Positions 18,582 through 29,085 of a stretch of 64,000 bases of DNA are shown here, in pieces. Positions within the stretch are counted from its first letter, which is position 1; every line of letters starts with the position of its first letter. Under the pieces are notes generated by a model. The model was given only the letters and a program-made list of their open reading frames with translations, ran no database searches and was not told the DNA's origin. Source of the DNA: Cognatiluteimonas sedimenti (GTDB lineage: Bacteria; Pseudomonadota; Gammaproteobacteria; Xanthomonadales; Xanthomonadaceae); the NCBI RefSeq assembly GCF_022808325.1, contig NZ_JALGCL010000001.1:229780-293779 (forward strand). The letters run 5' to 3'. Both the position numbers and the translations under genes were made by a program.

Positions 18582-20165
18582 ATGGATGCCGCCAGCCTGC
18601 GCAGCGCCGAACCGCTGCGCTTCGACAACGCCTTCGTGCGCGAACTGCCCGGCGATCCGGAAAGCGGGCCGCGCCTGCGCCAGGTCGAGGGCGCATTGTG
18701 GTCGGCCGTCGCGCCGACCCCGGTCGCCGCGCCGCGGCTGCTGGCGCATTCGCGCGAGATGGCGGCGCGGCTTGGGTTGAGCGAGGAAGCGGTTGCGTCC
18801 GCGGGGTTCGCCCGGGTCTTCGCCGGCAACGTGCTGCTGCCGGGGATGCAGCCGTTCGCCGCCAATTACGGCGGCCACCAGTTCGGGCACTGGGCCGGGC
18901 AGCTCGGCGACGGCCGCGCGATCACGCTGGGGGAAAGCGTCAACGCCGCCGGCGAGCGCTGGGAACTGCAGCTGAAGGGCGCCGGGGCGACGCCATACTC
19001 GCGCAGCGCCGACGGCCGCGCGGTGCTGCGTTCCTCGATCCGCGAATTCCTTTGCAGCGAGGCGATGCACCACCTCGGGGTGCCGACCACGCGCGCGCTG
19101 AGCCTGATCGGCACCGGCGAGGCGGTGGTGCGCGACATGTTCTACGACGGCCACCCGCGCCCCGAACCCGGCGCGATCGTGTGCCGCGTGGCGCCTTCGT
19201 TCATCCGCTTCGGCAACTTCGAGCTGCCGTACTCGCGCGGCGACATCGAGCTGCTGCGCCGGCTGGTCGATTTCTGCATCGGGCGCGACTTCCCGCACCT
19301 GCGCGGCAAGGGCGAGGCCCTGTACGCGGACTGGTTCGGCGAGGTCTGCGAGCGCACGGCGGTGACCGTGGCGCAGTGGATGCGGGTCGGCTTCGTGCAC
19401 GGGGTGATGAACACCGACAACATGTCGATCCTCGGCCTGACCATCGATTACGGCCCCTACGGCTGGATCGACGACTACGACCCGGACTGGACCCCCAACA
19501 CCACCGACGCCGGCGGCCGCCGCTACCGTTTCGGCTGGCAGCCCAGGATCGCGCACTGGAACCTGTCGCGGCTGGCGCAGGCGCTGTCGCCGCTGTTCCC
19601 CGATGCCGCGGCGTTGCAGGGCGGGCTGGATCGCTACGCCGCGGCGTACGCCGCCGCCGATCACGACAACATCGCGCGCAAGCTCGGGCTGGCGGAATGC
19701 CGCGAAGACGACGTCGGACTGATGCGTGAGCTGCACGGCCTGCTGCAATCGGCCGAAGTGGACATGACCCTGTTCTTCCGTGCGCTGGCCGACGTCGATC
19801 CGTTGGCGCCGAGCCTGGCGCATTTCGCCGGGGCGTTCTACGACGACGGCAAGCGCGCGGCGGCACGGCCGGCCTTCGACGCGTGGCTGTCGCGCTATTG
19901 CGTGCGCCTGGGGGACGACCCGCTCGATACGGCGGCGCGGCGCGCACGGATGCAGGCCGCCAACCCGAAATACGTGCTGCGCAACTACCTGGCGCAACAG
20001 GCCATCGATCGCGCGGAGACCGGCGACCATGCCGGCATCGCGGAATTGCTCGAGGTGATGCGCCATCCCTATGACGAGCAGCCCGGTCGCGAGGCATTCG
20101 CGGCGCGACGGCCGGAGTGGGCCCGCGACCGGCCGGGTTGCTCGATGCTGTCCTGCAGTTCCTGA
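18582..20165 (+). CDS. selO: Protein adenylyltransferase SelO (YdiU)
   Basis: 527 residues. N-terminal [34 protein letters not shown] and [11 protein letters not shown] are the signature of the SelO pseudokinase fold, with [23 protein letters not shown] carrying the metal-binding Asn and Asp. Family members transfer AMP to protein Ser, Thr or Tyr residues and help the oxidative stress response. The C-terminus ends CSMLSCSS, with cysteine where some eukaryotic homologues have selenocysteine; the stop is an ordinary TGA after Ser-Ser. A TTCAAT box (18570-18575) sits six bases before the ATG and no ribosome site is visible, so the mRNA may be leaderless. Confidence 0.94.
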   Translation: MDAASLRSAEPLRFDNAFVRELPGDPESGPRLRQVEGALWSAVAPTPVAAPRLLAHSREMAARLGLSEEAVASAGFARVFAGNVLLPGMQPFAANYGGHQFGHWAGQLGDGRAITLGESVNAAGERWELQLKGAGATPYSRSADGRAVLRSSIREFLCSEAMHHLGVPTTRALSLIGTGEAVVRDMFYDGHPRPEPGAIVCRVAPSFIRFGNFELPYSRGDIELLRRLVDFCIGRDFPHLRGKGEALYADWFGEVCERTAVTVAQWMRVGFVHGVMNTDNMSILGLTIDYGPYGWIDDYDPDWTPNTTDAGGRRYRFGWQPRIAHWNLSRLAQALSPLFPDAAALQGGLDRYAAAYAAADHDNIARKLGLAECREDDVGLMRELHGLLQSAEVDMTLFFRALADVDPLAPSLAHFAGAFYDDGKRAAARPAFDAWLSRYCVRLGDDPLDTAARRARMQAANPKYVLRNYLAQQAIDRAETGDHAGIAELLEVMRHPYDEQPGREAFAARRPEWARDRPGCSMLSCSS

Positions 20166-20244
20166 ATCGACGCCCGCGGCGTCGGCGGCGATAACCGCGC
20201 ATTCACGATTCGCGCGCGATCCTGCCCGTCCAGGAGGTATCGCC

Positions 20245-20943
20245 ATGCACACGCATTCGGATCGACCCCAAGCCGGCCACGCCCGGCGCTGGCACATTGC
20301 GCTGGCATTGCTGGCGGCGCTGCTGCTTGGCGGTTGCGCCACCGGTTACGGAAGCTATCCCGGTGGCAGCACCTATCCGGGCGGAGGCGCGTACCCGGGC
20401 GGTTACGGCAGCCAGCGCCTGCTGGCGACGGTTCAGGGCGTGGACGCGAACTACGGGCGCCTGCTGGTCAGCGTCGACAACCGCGGCTACTACGGGGGGC
20501 AGTCGCGGGTCGAGCTGTACTTCGACCGCAACACCCAGCTGGTTTACCAGGGCCGCCTGCAATCGGTAGCCGGCCTGGAGCGTGGCGACCGCGTCAGCGT
20601 CGACGCGGTGCAATCGGGCGGGCGCCTGTGGGCGCGCCGGATCGAGCTGGTGCAGGACGTGCGCAACGCCCATGGCGGCAGCTACTACGGGGGCGATTTG
20701 CGCGGGGCGGTCAGCTTCGTCGATCCGCGCGCGCAGACCATCGTGATCACCCGCGGCGGCTACAGCGGCGGCCGCGAGCAGGTGCGCTACGACCGCAACA
20801 CCCGGGTCGAGTACCGCGGCCAGTGGCTACGCCCGGAACAGCTCGACCCGGGCGATGTGGTCAGCATCCAGGCGCGACCGTGGGGCAACGCCTGGCTGGC
20901 GGAGTACATCCGGGTCGAGGTCGACGTCCGCTCGCGCTACTGA
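20245..20943 (+). CDS. Lipoprotein with two DUF5666-like beta domains
   Basis: 232 residues. Positively charged start, hydrophobic helix and lipobox LLGGC (Cys near residue 31), so an exported lipoprotein. A Gly/Tyr/Pro linker with YPGG repeats follows. Then come two homologous beta-rich segments of about 75 residues, each with a [12 protein letters not shown] or [11 protein letters not shown] core and an ERGDRVSV or DPGDVVSI turn, resembling DUF5666. Function unknown; likely envelope-associated. A strong AGGAGG site precedes the ATG. Transcription ends at the hairpin at 20961-20984. Confidence 0.8.
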   Translation: MHTHSDRPQAGHARRWHIALALLAALLLGGCATGYGSYPGGSTYPGGGAYPGGYGSQRLLATVQGVDANYGRLLVSVDNRGYYGGQSRVELYFDRNTQLVYQGRLQSVAGLERGDRVSVDAVQSGGRLWARRIELVQDVRNAHGGSYYGGDLRGAVSFVDPRAQTIVITRGGYSGGREQVRYDRNTRVEYRGQWLRPEQLDPGDVVSIQARPWGNAWLAEYIRVEVDVRSRY

Positions 20944-20960
20944 CGCGGCCCCCGCAAAAA

Positions 20961-20988
20961 AAAGCCGGCTCATTTGCCGGCTTTCTTT
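20961..20988. terminator. Bidirectional intrinsic terminator
   Basis: A 9-bp stem (20961-20969 with 20976-20984), A-run on the left and T-rich run on the right. It closes the DUF5666-like lipoprotein gene. On the other strand it contains the final codons and stop of the 33-residue microprotein gene. Confidence 0.8.
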
Positions 20989-21071
20989 TCCTTCTTCGCT
21001 GCGCGTTTTTCCTTCAGCGTCTTTTCCGGTTTCTTCTTCTCGGTCTTCTTCTGGTCCATGCCCTTGCTCAT
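20970..21071 (-). CDS. Lys-rich 33-aa microprotein
   Basis: Starts MSKGMDQKKTEKKK and ends RAAKKEKKAGK, with about 45% Lys. An AGGAG site lies ahead of ATG 21071. Short proteins beginning MSKGMD with a KTLKEKRA core recur in many proteobacterial genomes by my recollection, without known function. The stop codon and last Gly-Lys codons lie inside the terminator stem loop, so translation to the end would disturb the hairpin on this strand. The neighbour is the ribosome-associated ABC-F gene uup. Confidence 0.75.
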   Translation of the reverse strand: MSKGMDQKKTEKKKPEKTLKEKRAAKKEKKAGK

Positions 21072-21176
21072 GGCGGTCTCCTGTCTGGGTGGCGGGTTGC
21101 CGGGTGATGCATCCTGGCCCGTCCCGGATTATGCGCCGCGCGTGGCCGCAGGCAAGGGGTTGGCGCGTGGGCCGTC

Positions 21177-21182
21177 TACAAT
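21177..21182 (+). promoter_or_regulatory. Putative -10 element (TACAAT) for uup
   Basis: TACAAT sits five bases before the uup ATG with no ribosome binding site between, the layout expected for a leaderless transcript. No convincing -35 hexamer is visible. Confidence 0.4.
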
Positions 21183-21187
21183 GGCGC

Positions 21188-23059
<1,872 letters not shown>

Positions 23060-23157
23060 CCCGCGACGCTACCGAGCGCCACCAGGGTAGCAACGGCACT
23101 TCACGCCGCGCCCATTGCGCGCTACAACGCGGCAGCGGCCAGAACGGAGTGCCTGCC

Positions 23158-23763
23158 ATGCCCAGCCAGGATCCGCGCATCGATGCCTACATCGCCGGCG
23201 CCGCCCCTTTCGCGCAGCCGATCCTGGGGAAGCTGCGCGCCATCGTCCACGAAGCCTGCCCGGGCGCCGAAGAAACGATCAAATGGAGCATGCCGTGCTT
23301 CATGCACGCTGGCGGCATCCTGTGCAGCATGGCGGCGTTCAAGCAGCACGTGTCCTTCGGCTTCTGGAAGCATGCGCTGGTGATGGGCGAGGGCGTCGAG
23401 CGCGACGGCATGGGCAGCTTCGGCAGGATGGCCTCGGTCAAGGACCTGCCGGCGAAGAAGGAACTGCTCGCATTGATCGGCAAGGCGATGGCACTCAACG
23501 AGCAAGGGGTGAAGACGCCAGGCGCGCGCAAGGCCACCAGCCCCAGGCCGCCGCCGGCCGCCCCCGACGACCTTGCCGCGGCGTTGCGGAAGAACAAGGC
23601 CGCCGCCGCCACGTTCAAGGCCTTCCCGCCGGGCCAGCAACGCGAATACATCGACTGGCTGGTGGGGGCCAAGCGCGAGGACACCCGCGCGAAACGGCTG
23701 GCCCAGGCGGTCGAATGGCTGGCAGAGGGCAAGCGTCGCAACTGGAAATACGAGAACTGCTGA
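23158..23763 (+). CDS. YdeI/OmpD-associated family protein (DUF1801)
   Basis: 201 residues. The N-terminal half carries the DUF1801 pattern (ETIKWSMPCFMHAGGILCSMAAFKQHVSF), and the C-terminal half holds the PGQQREYIDWLVGAKREDTR segment with bacteriocin-protection/YdeI-like character, joined by a Lys/Pro linker. These proteins are cytoplasmic and poorly understood; YdeI-like proteins are tied to resistance to some antimicrobial peptides. ATG 23158 has GGAG at 23146-23149. Confidence 0.82.
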   Translation: MPSQDPRIDAYIAGAAPFAQPILGKLRAIVHEACPGAEETIKWSMPCFMHAGGILCSMAAFKQHVSFGFWKHALVMGEGVERDGMGSFGRMASVKDLPAKKELLALIGKAMALNEQGVKTPGARKATSPRPPPAAPDDLAAALRKNKAAAATFKAFPPGQQREYIDWLVGAKREDTRAKRLAQAVEWLAEGKRRNWKYENC

Positions 23764-23843
23764 ACGCCCCCGCACATCGCGCTTGCCACGTCCTTCATCG
23801 CCCCCGTGCTGGCATGGCGGCGCCCCACTGGATGGAGACCGCG

Positions 23844-23993
23844 ATGATCCGCAAGCTGCCATCGGGCGGATACCGCCTGTACTCACGCAAACCCGATCCC
23901 CGGACCGGCAAGCGCCGCAATCTCGGTACCTTCCCAACCCGCGAGAAAGCCGAGAAGCACGAACGCGAAGTGCAGTACTTCAAGCACCACTGA
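23844..23993 (+). CDS. Conserved 49-aa basic protein
   Basis: Starts MIRKLPSGGYRLYSRK and contains GKRRNLGTF followed by a helix with REKAEKHEREVQ. The three short strands plus one helix pattern, with the KRRNLGTFPTREKAEKH core, resembles the arm-site DNA-binding (AP2-like) domain at the N-terminus of tyrosine integrases, here standing alone. GGAG at 23834-23837 favours ATG 23844 over the in-frame ATG at 23832. Short proteins of this type are common in proteobacteria, function unknown. Confidence 0.72.
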   Translation: MIRKLPSGGYRLYSRKPDPRTGKRRNLGTFPTREKAEKHEREVQYFKHH

Positions 23994-24053
23994 GCGGTGC
24001 GGCGGCGCAACCGCACGACCGGCCTGGGCGGGTCGATAGAGGCGTCGCCGGCG

Positions 24054-24806
24054 TCAATCGCCCAGGTATGCCCCGCAGCCGCGATACACCTTGTCGCCGA
24101 CGGTCAGCTCGGCGCCGGTTTCGAACGCCTCGCCGCTCATGCCGTCGCGGCAGGGTTCGCGCCTGGTGCGCAGGACGACGTCGGTGCCGTCGGACAGCTT
24201 GCCACCATAGCCGGGCGTGCTGCTGATGCCGGTGGCGCGGGGGATGTCCAGCGTGCGTTCGCCGTAATCGAGCACGGCATGCAGGCGCGGAGCGTCGCCA
24301 CCTCCGACCTCCACCAGCCAGCCCGGCTCGCTGCCGACCGCGCGGTAGGCGATGCCGCGCGCGGCCGCGTCGGTCCACGGCGAAGCGCGATCGCCGGGGC
24401 TGCAGTCGCGCTGTTCTTCGCCCGCCAGGATCAGGATGGCGCCATCGCCCTGGCGCATGAACTCGTTTCCGGCGGCGTCGGCGTGGCGCGTGCCGGTCAG
24501 TGATTCCACGTGCGGCAGCCGCAGTTCGCGGCCGGAAAAATGCAGGCGCACGGCATCGCCCTCGGCGTCCGCATCGACCAGCAGTTCGCCGCACTGCCAG
24601 TGCATCGTGGCGCCGGCCGTGGTGGGCTGCGGCTGCGGCGACGGACTGGCGGGGGGCGGCCCCTGGTCGGCGTGGCGAGGCGCCCGCATCCCGTCCGTTG
24701 GGGCCTGCGCTGGCGGGACCGCAGCGCCCGCGCCGGCAGGCGCCCCGGGCTGGCATGCAGCGAGCGTTACGGCGACCAGATACGGCAGGATCCTGGCGAT
24801 GCGCAT
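24054..24806 (-). CDS. Lipoprotein with MliC-like and COG3650-like domains
   Basis: 250 residues. The signal peptide ends in a lipobox-like LAAC at about residue 18. A Pro-rich linker leads to a segment beginning MHWQCGELLVDADAEGD with ELRLPHVES and the later DC, resembling the MliC lysozyme-inhibitor fold with its paired cysteines. The C-terminal part (YRAVGSEPGWLVEVGGG ... YRGCGAYL) matches the COG3650 type of exported domain. It may protect the peptidoglycan from lysozyme; this is inferred from the fold pattern only. Monocistronic. Confidence 0.68.
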   Translation of the reverse strand: MRIARILPYLVAVTLAACQPGAPAGAGAAVPPAQAPTDGMRAPRHADQGPPPASPSPQPQPTTAGATMHWQCGELLVDADAEGDAVRLHFSGRELRLPHVESLTGTRHADAAGNEFMRQGDGAILILAGEEQRDCSPGDRASPWTDAAARGIAYRAVGSEPGWLVEVGGGDAPRLHAVLDYGERTLDIPRATGISSTPGYGGKLSDGTDVVLRTRREPCRDGMSGEAFETGAELTVGDKVYRGCGAYLGD

Positions 24807-24900
24807 GGCGGTGTTCCCCGGGAAGGGCCCCGAGCATAGGAACGCGGCTTCAACGCGGCGTGAGGGCGGGTTGCAGCCGAAGAGCGGCGGCTGCCGGTCG

Positions 24901-26697
24901 TCACTCCGGCACGGTATCGGTACGCAGTACCGGGTACAGGTTGTAGCGGTCGTCGTAGGACGAGTGCCGCCGATAGAAGAAGTCCAGGCGTGCCCGCGGA
25001 TCGGCCGCGAACGCGGGATCGCCCTTCAGCCGCTGCTCGAACGCGGCCTTCAGCTTTGGATCCTTCGCCAGCATGTCGCGCGCGATTTCCTCGGCGACAT
25101 AGGGCTCCATGTATTCCTTCTGCTCGAAGGCGTTGTTGAACTCGCCCCAGCCCAGCAGCGAGTCCGGGGCCTGCGGTTCCAGCAGTGCCATCACCAGCCG
25201 GGCCCTGGGTTGCGCGATCGGCACGAACAGCGCGCCGGCGGCGACGTCCCGTGCCTCGGGCTTCCAGTCGCCCGCAACCGTCAGCCGCTGGTGGCCCTCG
25301 AACGACTGCTTGCCGAACTCGGTGCGGTCGGGCCGGAACGCCTGCAGCGCGGCATCGGCAAGCCCGTGGTCGAGGCGGCGGAAGGCGATGCCGTGCTGTC
25401 GCAGCTTCCTGCCGACCCAGTCCGCGTGCGCGGCCGGCACGAGGTAGCCGGCGCGCGGTGCGACGACGACGTGGTCCGGAACGATATGGTCGCGCAGCGG
25501 CACCTGCCAGGTTACCGGCTTGGTCTCGTCGTAGCGCGTCATCAGCGCGCCGGACACGTCCGATGGCGTCCGCGTGTATGCATAGCCCTGGAAATCGATG
25601 GCGCGTGCGGTGCCGGCGACCTTCCAGTCCAGCGGAACCGGCGTGCCGCCCAGCTGCCGCGCACGTGCGTCGGCGTCGTGGGCGAGGGCGAGCCAGTGGC
25701 TGCCGTTGGCCGCCACCAGGTCGAGCAGGGCGATGATCGCGTTGCGGGTGATGCGCACCCGGGTCGGATAGCCTTTCCACGAATGCGTCTCGACCAGCAT
25801 CCCGAAGCGGTTGCGCAGCTGGAAGTAGCCGTTGGAGAAGCGCGGCGTCGACACGCCATCCTCGAAGCCGGACGCCGGGTTGTCGAATTCCACGAACGAG
25901 GGGTAGAAGGGCAGCGCCATCGAGCCCTGCGCGTCCAGGCGCTCGATCACGCCGTCGCGCAGCGCGGTGCCGGCCTTGCGCAACGCCTCGTCGCCGGCGT
26001 GCAGCGGTTCGACCTGCACCGAGACGTCGTGCTGGAACTTGGCGCCGTCGGTGACGTGCAGGTCCACGTAGGCAAGCGGATCCCAGGCTTCGACCAGCGC
26101 CAGCATCGCATGCATTTCCGGCGCGTCGGCCTTCACGTAGTCGCGGTTGAGGTTGTAGTTCTGCGCGGTGGTGCGCCAGCCCATCTGCTCGGGGCCGCGC
26201 TGGTTGGGGCGGTTCCATGCGCCGAAGCGCTCGTGGCCGTCGACGTTGAACACCGGCACGAACAGCAGCACCTGCCTGGCCAGGTCGCCGGCGGCGGCTT
26301 CGCCGTCCAGGGCCTGGCGCAGCGCGAGGAAGCCAGCGTCCTTGCCGTCGATCTCGCCGGCGTGGATGCCACCCTGCACCAGCAGCACAGGTACGCCAGC
26401 GGCCTTCGCGGCTTCCGGGGTGAACGCACCGCTGCGGGTCGCGACCAGCAGCTTCATCGGCCGGCCTTCCGGGGTGGTGCCGAACTCGCTGCAGCGCACC
26501 GCATCCGGGTAGGCGCGCGCGAAGGCGTCGCAGAGTGCGATCACCTCGTCGTAGCGGCCGGTCCTGGTGAATCCGGAACGCTCGGCGACCGTCGTCAAGG
26601 CGGAGGGGCTGGCAGGCGCCGCCGTGGCCATGGCCATGGGGGCCGCCGCGGTGAGCAGGGCGGCGAGTGCGGCGGCGAGATGGACGGGGCGTGGCAT
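24901..26697 (-). CDS. Exported M14-family zinc carboxypeptidase
   Basis: 598 residues. Signal peptide (HLAAALAALLTAAAPMAMATAA). Zinc ligands are His112 and Glu115 in HAGEIDGKD, and His214 in VDLHVTDG; a Glu near residue 302 in LVETHSWKGY is the probable catalytic acid. The catalytic domain is followed by about 250 residues without a named domain, longer than digestive carboxypeptidases but usual for large exported bacterial M14 proteins. Expected to trim C-terminal residues or peptidoglycan peptides outside the cytoplasm. ATG 26697 is chosen because the signal peptide starts there. It diverges from the GST gene across 73 bp. Confidence 0.9.
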   Translation of the reverse strand: MPRPVHLAAALAALLTAAAPMAMATAAPASPSALTTVAERSGFTRTGRYDEVIALCDAFARAYPDAVRCSEFGTTPEGRPMKLLVATRSGAFTPEAAKAAGVPVLLVQGGIHAGEIDGKDAGFLALRQALDGEAAAGDLARQVLLFVPVFNVDGHERFGAWNRPNQRGPEQMGWRTTAQNYNLNRDYVKADAPEMHAMLALVEAWDPLAYVDLHVTDGAKFQHDVSVQVEPLHAGDEALRKAGTALRDGVIERLDAQGSMALPFYPSFVEFDNPASGFEDGVSTPRFSNGYFQLRNRFGMLVETHSWKGYPTRVRITRNAIIALLDLVAANGSHWLALAHDADARARQLGGTPVPLDWKVAGTARAIDFQGYAYTRTPSDVSGALMTRYDETKPVTWQVPLRDHIVPDHVVVAPRAGYLVPAAHADWVGRKLRQHGIAFRRLDHGLADAALQAFRPDRTEFGKQSFEGHQRLTVAGDWKPEARDVAAGALFVPIAQPRARLVMALLEPQAPDSLLGWGEFNNAFEQKEYMEPYVAEEIARDMLAKDPKLKAAFEQRLKGDPAFAADPRARLDFFYRRHSSYDDRYNLYPVLRTDTVPE

Positions 26698-26770
26698 GCG
26701 ATGGCTTCCGGGAGAACGACCGCCGCATGGTAGCGAATGCCCGCGGCTGGCATAGTCCGCGCTGGAAGCC

Positions 26771-27433
26771 ATGTCGGAGCAAGCCATCTTGGAACAATCC
26801 ATCGACCGGTTGTACTACGCGCCCGGCGCCGCGAGCATGCTCGTGCACTGGCTGCTGATCGAATGCGGGCACCCGCACGAGTTGCAGCTGGTCGATACCG
26901 CGACCGGTGCCCAGAAGCACCCCGACTACCTCGCGCTCAATCCGGACGGCGTGGTGCCGACGCTGGTGCTCGATGGCGAGCCGATGGCCGAGGCCGCGGC
27001 GCTGGCGATGACCCTGGCCGACCGCCATCCGCAGGCTGGCCTGGCGCCGGAATTCGACGATCCGAGCCGGGCGCGGTACGTGCAGTGGATGTTCCACCTG
27101 GCCAATGCGGTGCAGCCGCTGTTCCGGATCTGGTGGTATCCGCACGAACCGGCCGGCGCCGAGTTCTCCGACGGCGTGCGCGCGCACGTGGCGCCCCGGA
27201 TCGAGGCGGCATGGCAGCGCATCGATGCGCGGCTCGCGGCGGGCGGACCGTTCCTGCTGGGCGATGCCGTGAGCGCCGCCGACTTCTACCTGGCGATGTT
27301 GATGCGCTGGTCGCGCAACATGCCGAAGCCGGCGACGCAGTGGCCGCACCTGGCCGCGCTGGCGCAGCGGATGAAGGCGCGGCCGTCGTACGCCGCGCTG
27401 TGCGCGTCCGAGGGCCTGGAGGCCTGGAATTGA
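26771..27433 (+). CDS. Glutathione S-transferase family protein
   Basis: 220 residues. The N-terminal thioredoxin-like domain shows RLYYAPGAASMLVHWLL, NPDGVVPTLVLDGEPMAEAAAL (the cis-Pro and glutathione-contact segment), and the C-terminal helical domain ends with AAGGPFLLGDAVSAADFYLAML, the N-capping box motif of GSTs. The Tyr-Ala-Pro-Gly-Ala-Ala-Ser start suggests a beta- or Nu-like class; the substrate is unknown. Its stop overlaps the start of the peptide transporter gene (TTGA), so they are coupled. Confidence 0.9.
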   Translation: MSEQAILEQSIDRLYYAPGAASMLVHWLLIECGHPHELQLVDTATGAQKHPDYLALNPDGVVPTLVLDGEPMAEAAALAMTLADRHPQAGLAPEFDDPSRARYVQWMFHLANAVQPLFRIWWYPHEPAGAEFSDGVRAHVAPRIEAAWQRIDARLAAGGPFLLGDAVSAADFYLAMLMRWSRNMPKPATQWPHLAALAQRMKARPSYAALCASEGLEAWN

Positions 27434-29052
27434 GCGCCGCCACGCTCGCGCGCCTGCCGCGCCAGGTGCCCTACATCATCGGCAACGAGGCCTGCGAGCG
27501 CTTCAGCTTCTACGGGATGCGCAACATCCTGGTGCAGTTCCTGATCAGCAGCGTGATCTTGGCCTACATCCCGGAAGCCGATCGCGAGGGCGCGGCCAAG
27601 GACATCTTCCACAGCTTCGTCATCGGCGTGTACTTCTTCCCGTTGCTCGGCGGCTGGCTGTCGGACCGGTTCTTCGGCAAGTACGACACGGTGCTGTGGT
27701 TCTCCCTGGTCTATTGCGCCGGCCATGCCTGCCTGGCGCTGTTCGAGGACAACCGCCAGGGCTTCTACACCGGCCTGTTCCTGATCGCGCTGGGGTCGGG
27801 CGGGATCAAGCCGCTGGTGGTGTCCTTCGTCGGCGACCAGTTCACCCAGGCCAACAAGTCGCTGGCCAAGGTCGTCTTCGACTTCTTCTACTGGACGATT
27901 AATTTCGGCAGCTTCTTCGCGTCGCTGCTGATGCCGCTGTTCCTGCGCGAACTGGGCCCCTCGATCGCCTTCGGCATTCCCGGCGTGCTCATGTTCATCG
28001 CCACCTTGGTCTTCTGGATGGGCCGCAGGCAGTACGTGCGGGTGCCGCCGAGCCGCGGCGAGGATCCCGATTCGTTCTACAACGTCGCGCGCACCGCGCT
28101 GCTGTCGCACGCGCCGGGGCAGGGGCGGCCGGGGCTGGTCGTGGCCGTCGCCGGGGTGGTCCTGGCCGCGGCGATGCTGCTGGCCTGGGGCCTGCATGCG
28201 TGGGCGGGCCTCGCGGTGCCGTTCTGGCCCGCGGGCTTCCATTTCGTGATTACCGCGTGCCTGGTGCTGGGCGCGCTGATCGCCTGCGGCGGCATTGGCG
28301 TGTCGATGCAGCTCGAGCGCGCCCGCGGCCGCCACGATGCCGCCGCCGTCGACAGCGTGCGTGCGGTGCTGCGCATCATCATCGTGTTCGCGCTGACCAC
28401 GCCGTTCTGGTCGCTCTTCGACCAGAAGGCCAGTACCTGGGTGATCCAGGGCCGCGACATGGCGGTGCCGCACCACAGCTGGTGGTGGCCGAGCTGGCTG
28501 GTGCGCGAGGCGGCGCAGATGCAGGCGCTGAACCCGTTGCTGGTGATGCTGTTGATCCCCTTCAACAACATGGTGCTGTACCCGGCGCTGCGCCGGCTGG
28601 GCTACGAGCCGACCGCGCTGCGGCGGATGGGTTGGGGCATCGCGTTCTCGGGCATCGCCTGGATCGTGGCCGGGCTGATCCAGCTGCAGATCGACAGCGG
28701 CGCGGTGACCTCGCTGGCGTGGCAGGCGCTGCCGTACACGCTGCTGACCTTCGGCGAGGTCCTGGTCTCGGCGACCGCGCTGGAGTTCGCCTACAGCCAG
28801 GCCAAGGGTTCCATGAAGGGCGTGATCATGGCCTTCTGGTACCTGGCCAGCACCTTCGGCAGCCTGTGGGTGCTGCTGACGAATGTCGCAGTGCGCAACG
28901 ACGCGGTGACTGCGCGCATCGCCACCACGGGCTGGAGCGAGAACGCCTTCCTGATGTTCTTCTTCGCCGCGTTCGCGTTCGCCGCAGCGCTGGCGTTCGC
29001 GCTTTATGCGCGGCGCTATCCGATGCAGGACAATTACCGGCCGGCGGGCTGA
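27430..29052 (+). CDS. POT/PTR-family proton-dependent oligopeptide transporter
   Basis: 540 residues with about 12-14 membrane helices. The N-terminal GNEACERFSFYGMRNIL is the ExxER proton-coupling motif of the POT family, and LIALGSGGIKPLVVSFVGDQF and FYWTINFGSF are the PTR2 signatures. It imports di- or tripeptides with protons. The start is TTG at 27430, overlapping the GST stop, with GGAGG at 27418-27422; the conserved N-terminus begins about ten codons later with no other usable start. Together with many exported peptidases in this window it suggests growth on peptides. Confidence 0.92.
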   Translation: MSAATLARLPRQVPYIIGNEACERFSFYGMRNILVQFLISSVILAYIPEADREGAAKDIFHSFVIGVYFFPLLGGWLSDRFFGKYDTVLWFSLVYCAGHACLALFEDNRQGFYTGLFLIALGSGGIKPLVVSFVGDQFTQANKSLAKVVFDFFYWTINFGSFFASLLMPLFLRELGPSIAFGIPGVLMFIATLVFWMGRRQYVRVPPSRGEDPDSFYNVARTALLSHAPGQGRPGLVVAVAGVVLAAAMLLAWGLHAWAGLAVPFWPAGFHFVITACLVLGALIACGGIGVSMQLERARGRHDAAAVDSVRAVLRIIIVFALTTPFWSLFDQKASTWVIQGRDMAVPHHSWWWPSWLVREAAQMQALNPLLVMLLIPFNNMVLYPALRRLGYEPTALRRMGWGIAFSGIAWIVAGLIQLQIDSGAVTSLAWQALPYTLLTFGEVLVSATALEFAYSQAKGSMKGVIMAFWYLASTFGSLWVLLTNVAVRNDAVTARIATTGWSENAFLMFFFAAFAFAAALAFALYARRYPMQDNYRPAG

Positions 29053-29085
29053 CGACCCGCGACGGCCAGAATGGGGAGAACGACG

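Noticed and set aside
20150-20165. Possible selenocysteine in SelO
   Set aside because: The C-terminus has ordinary TGC cysteine codons and one terminal TGA; no SECIS-like hairpin is needed.
16332-20342. 1336-codon minus-strand open frame
   Set aside because: Only its last 173 codons are the YaiI gene; the rest is the wrong frame of dbpA and antisense to selO.
24352-26733. 793-codon plus-strand open frame
   Set aside because: Lies antisense to the M14 carboxypeptidase and the lipoprotein genes, which have signal peptides and catalytic motifs; no motif in this frame.
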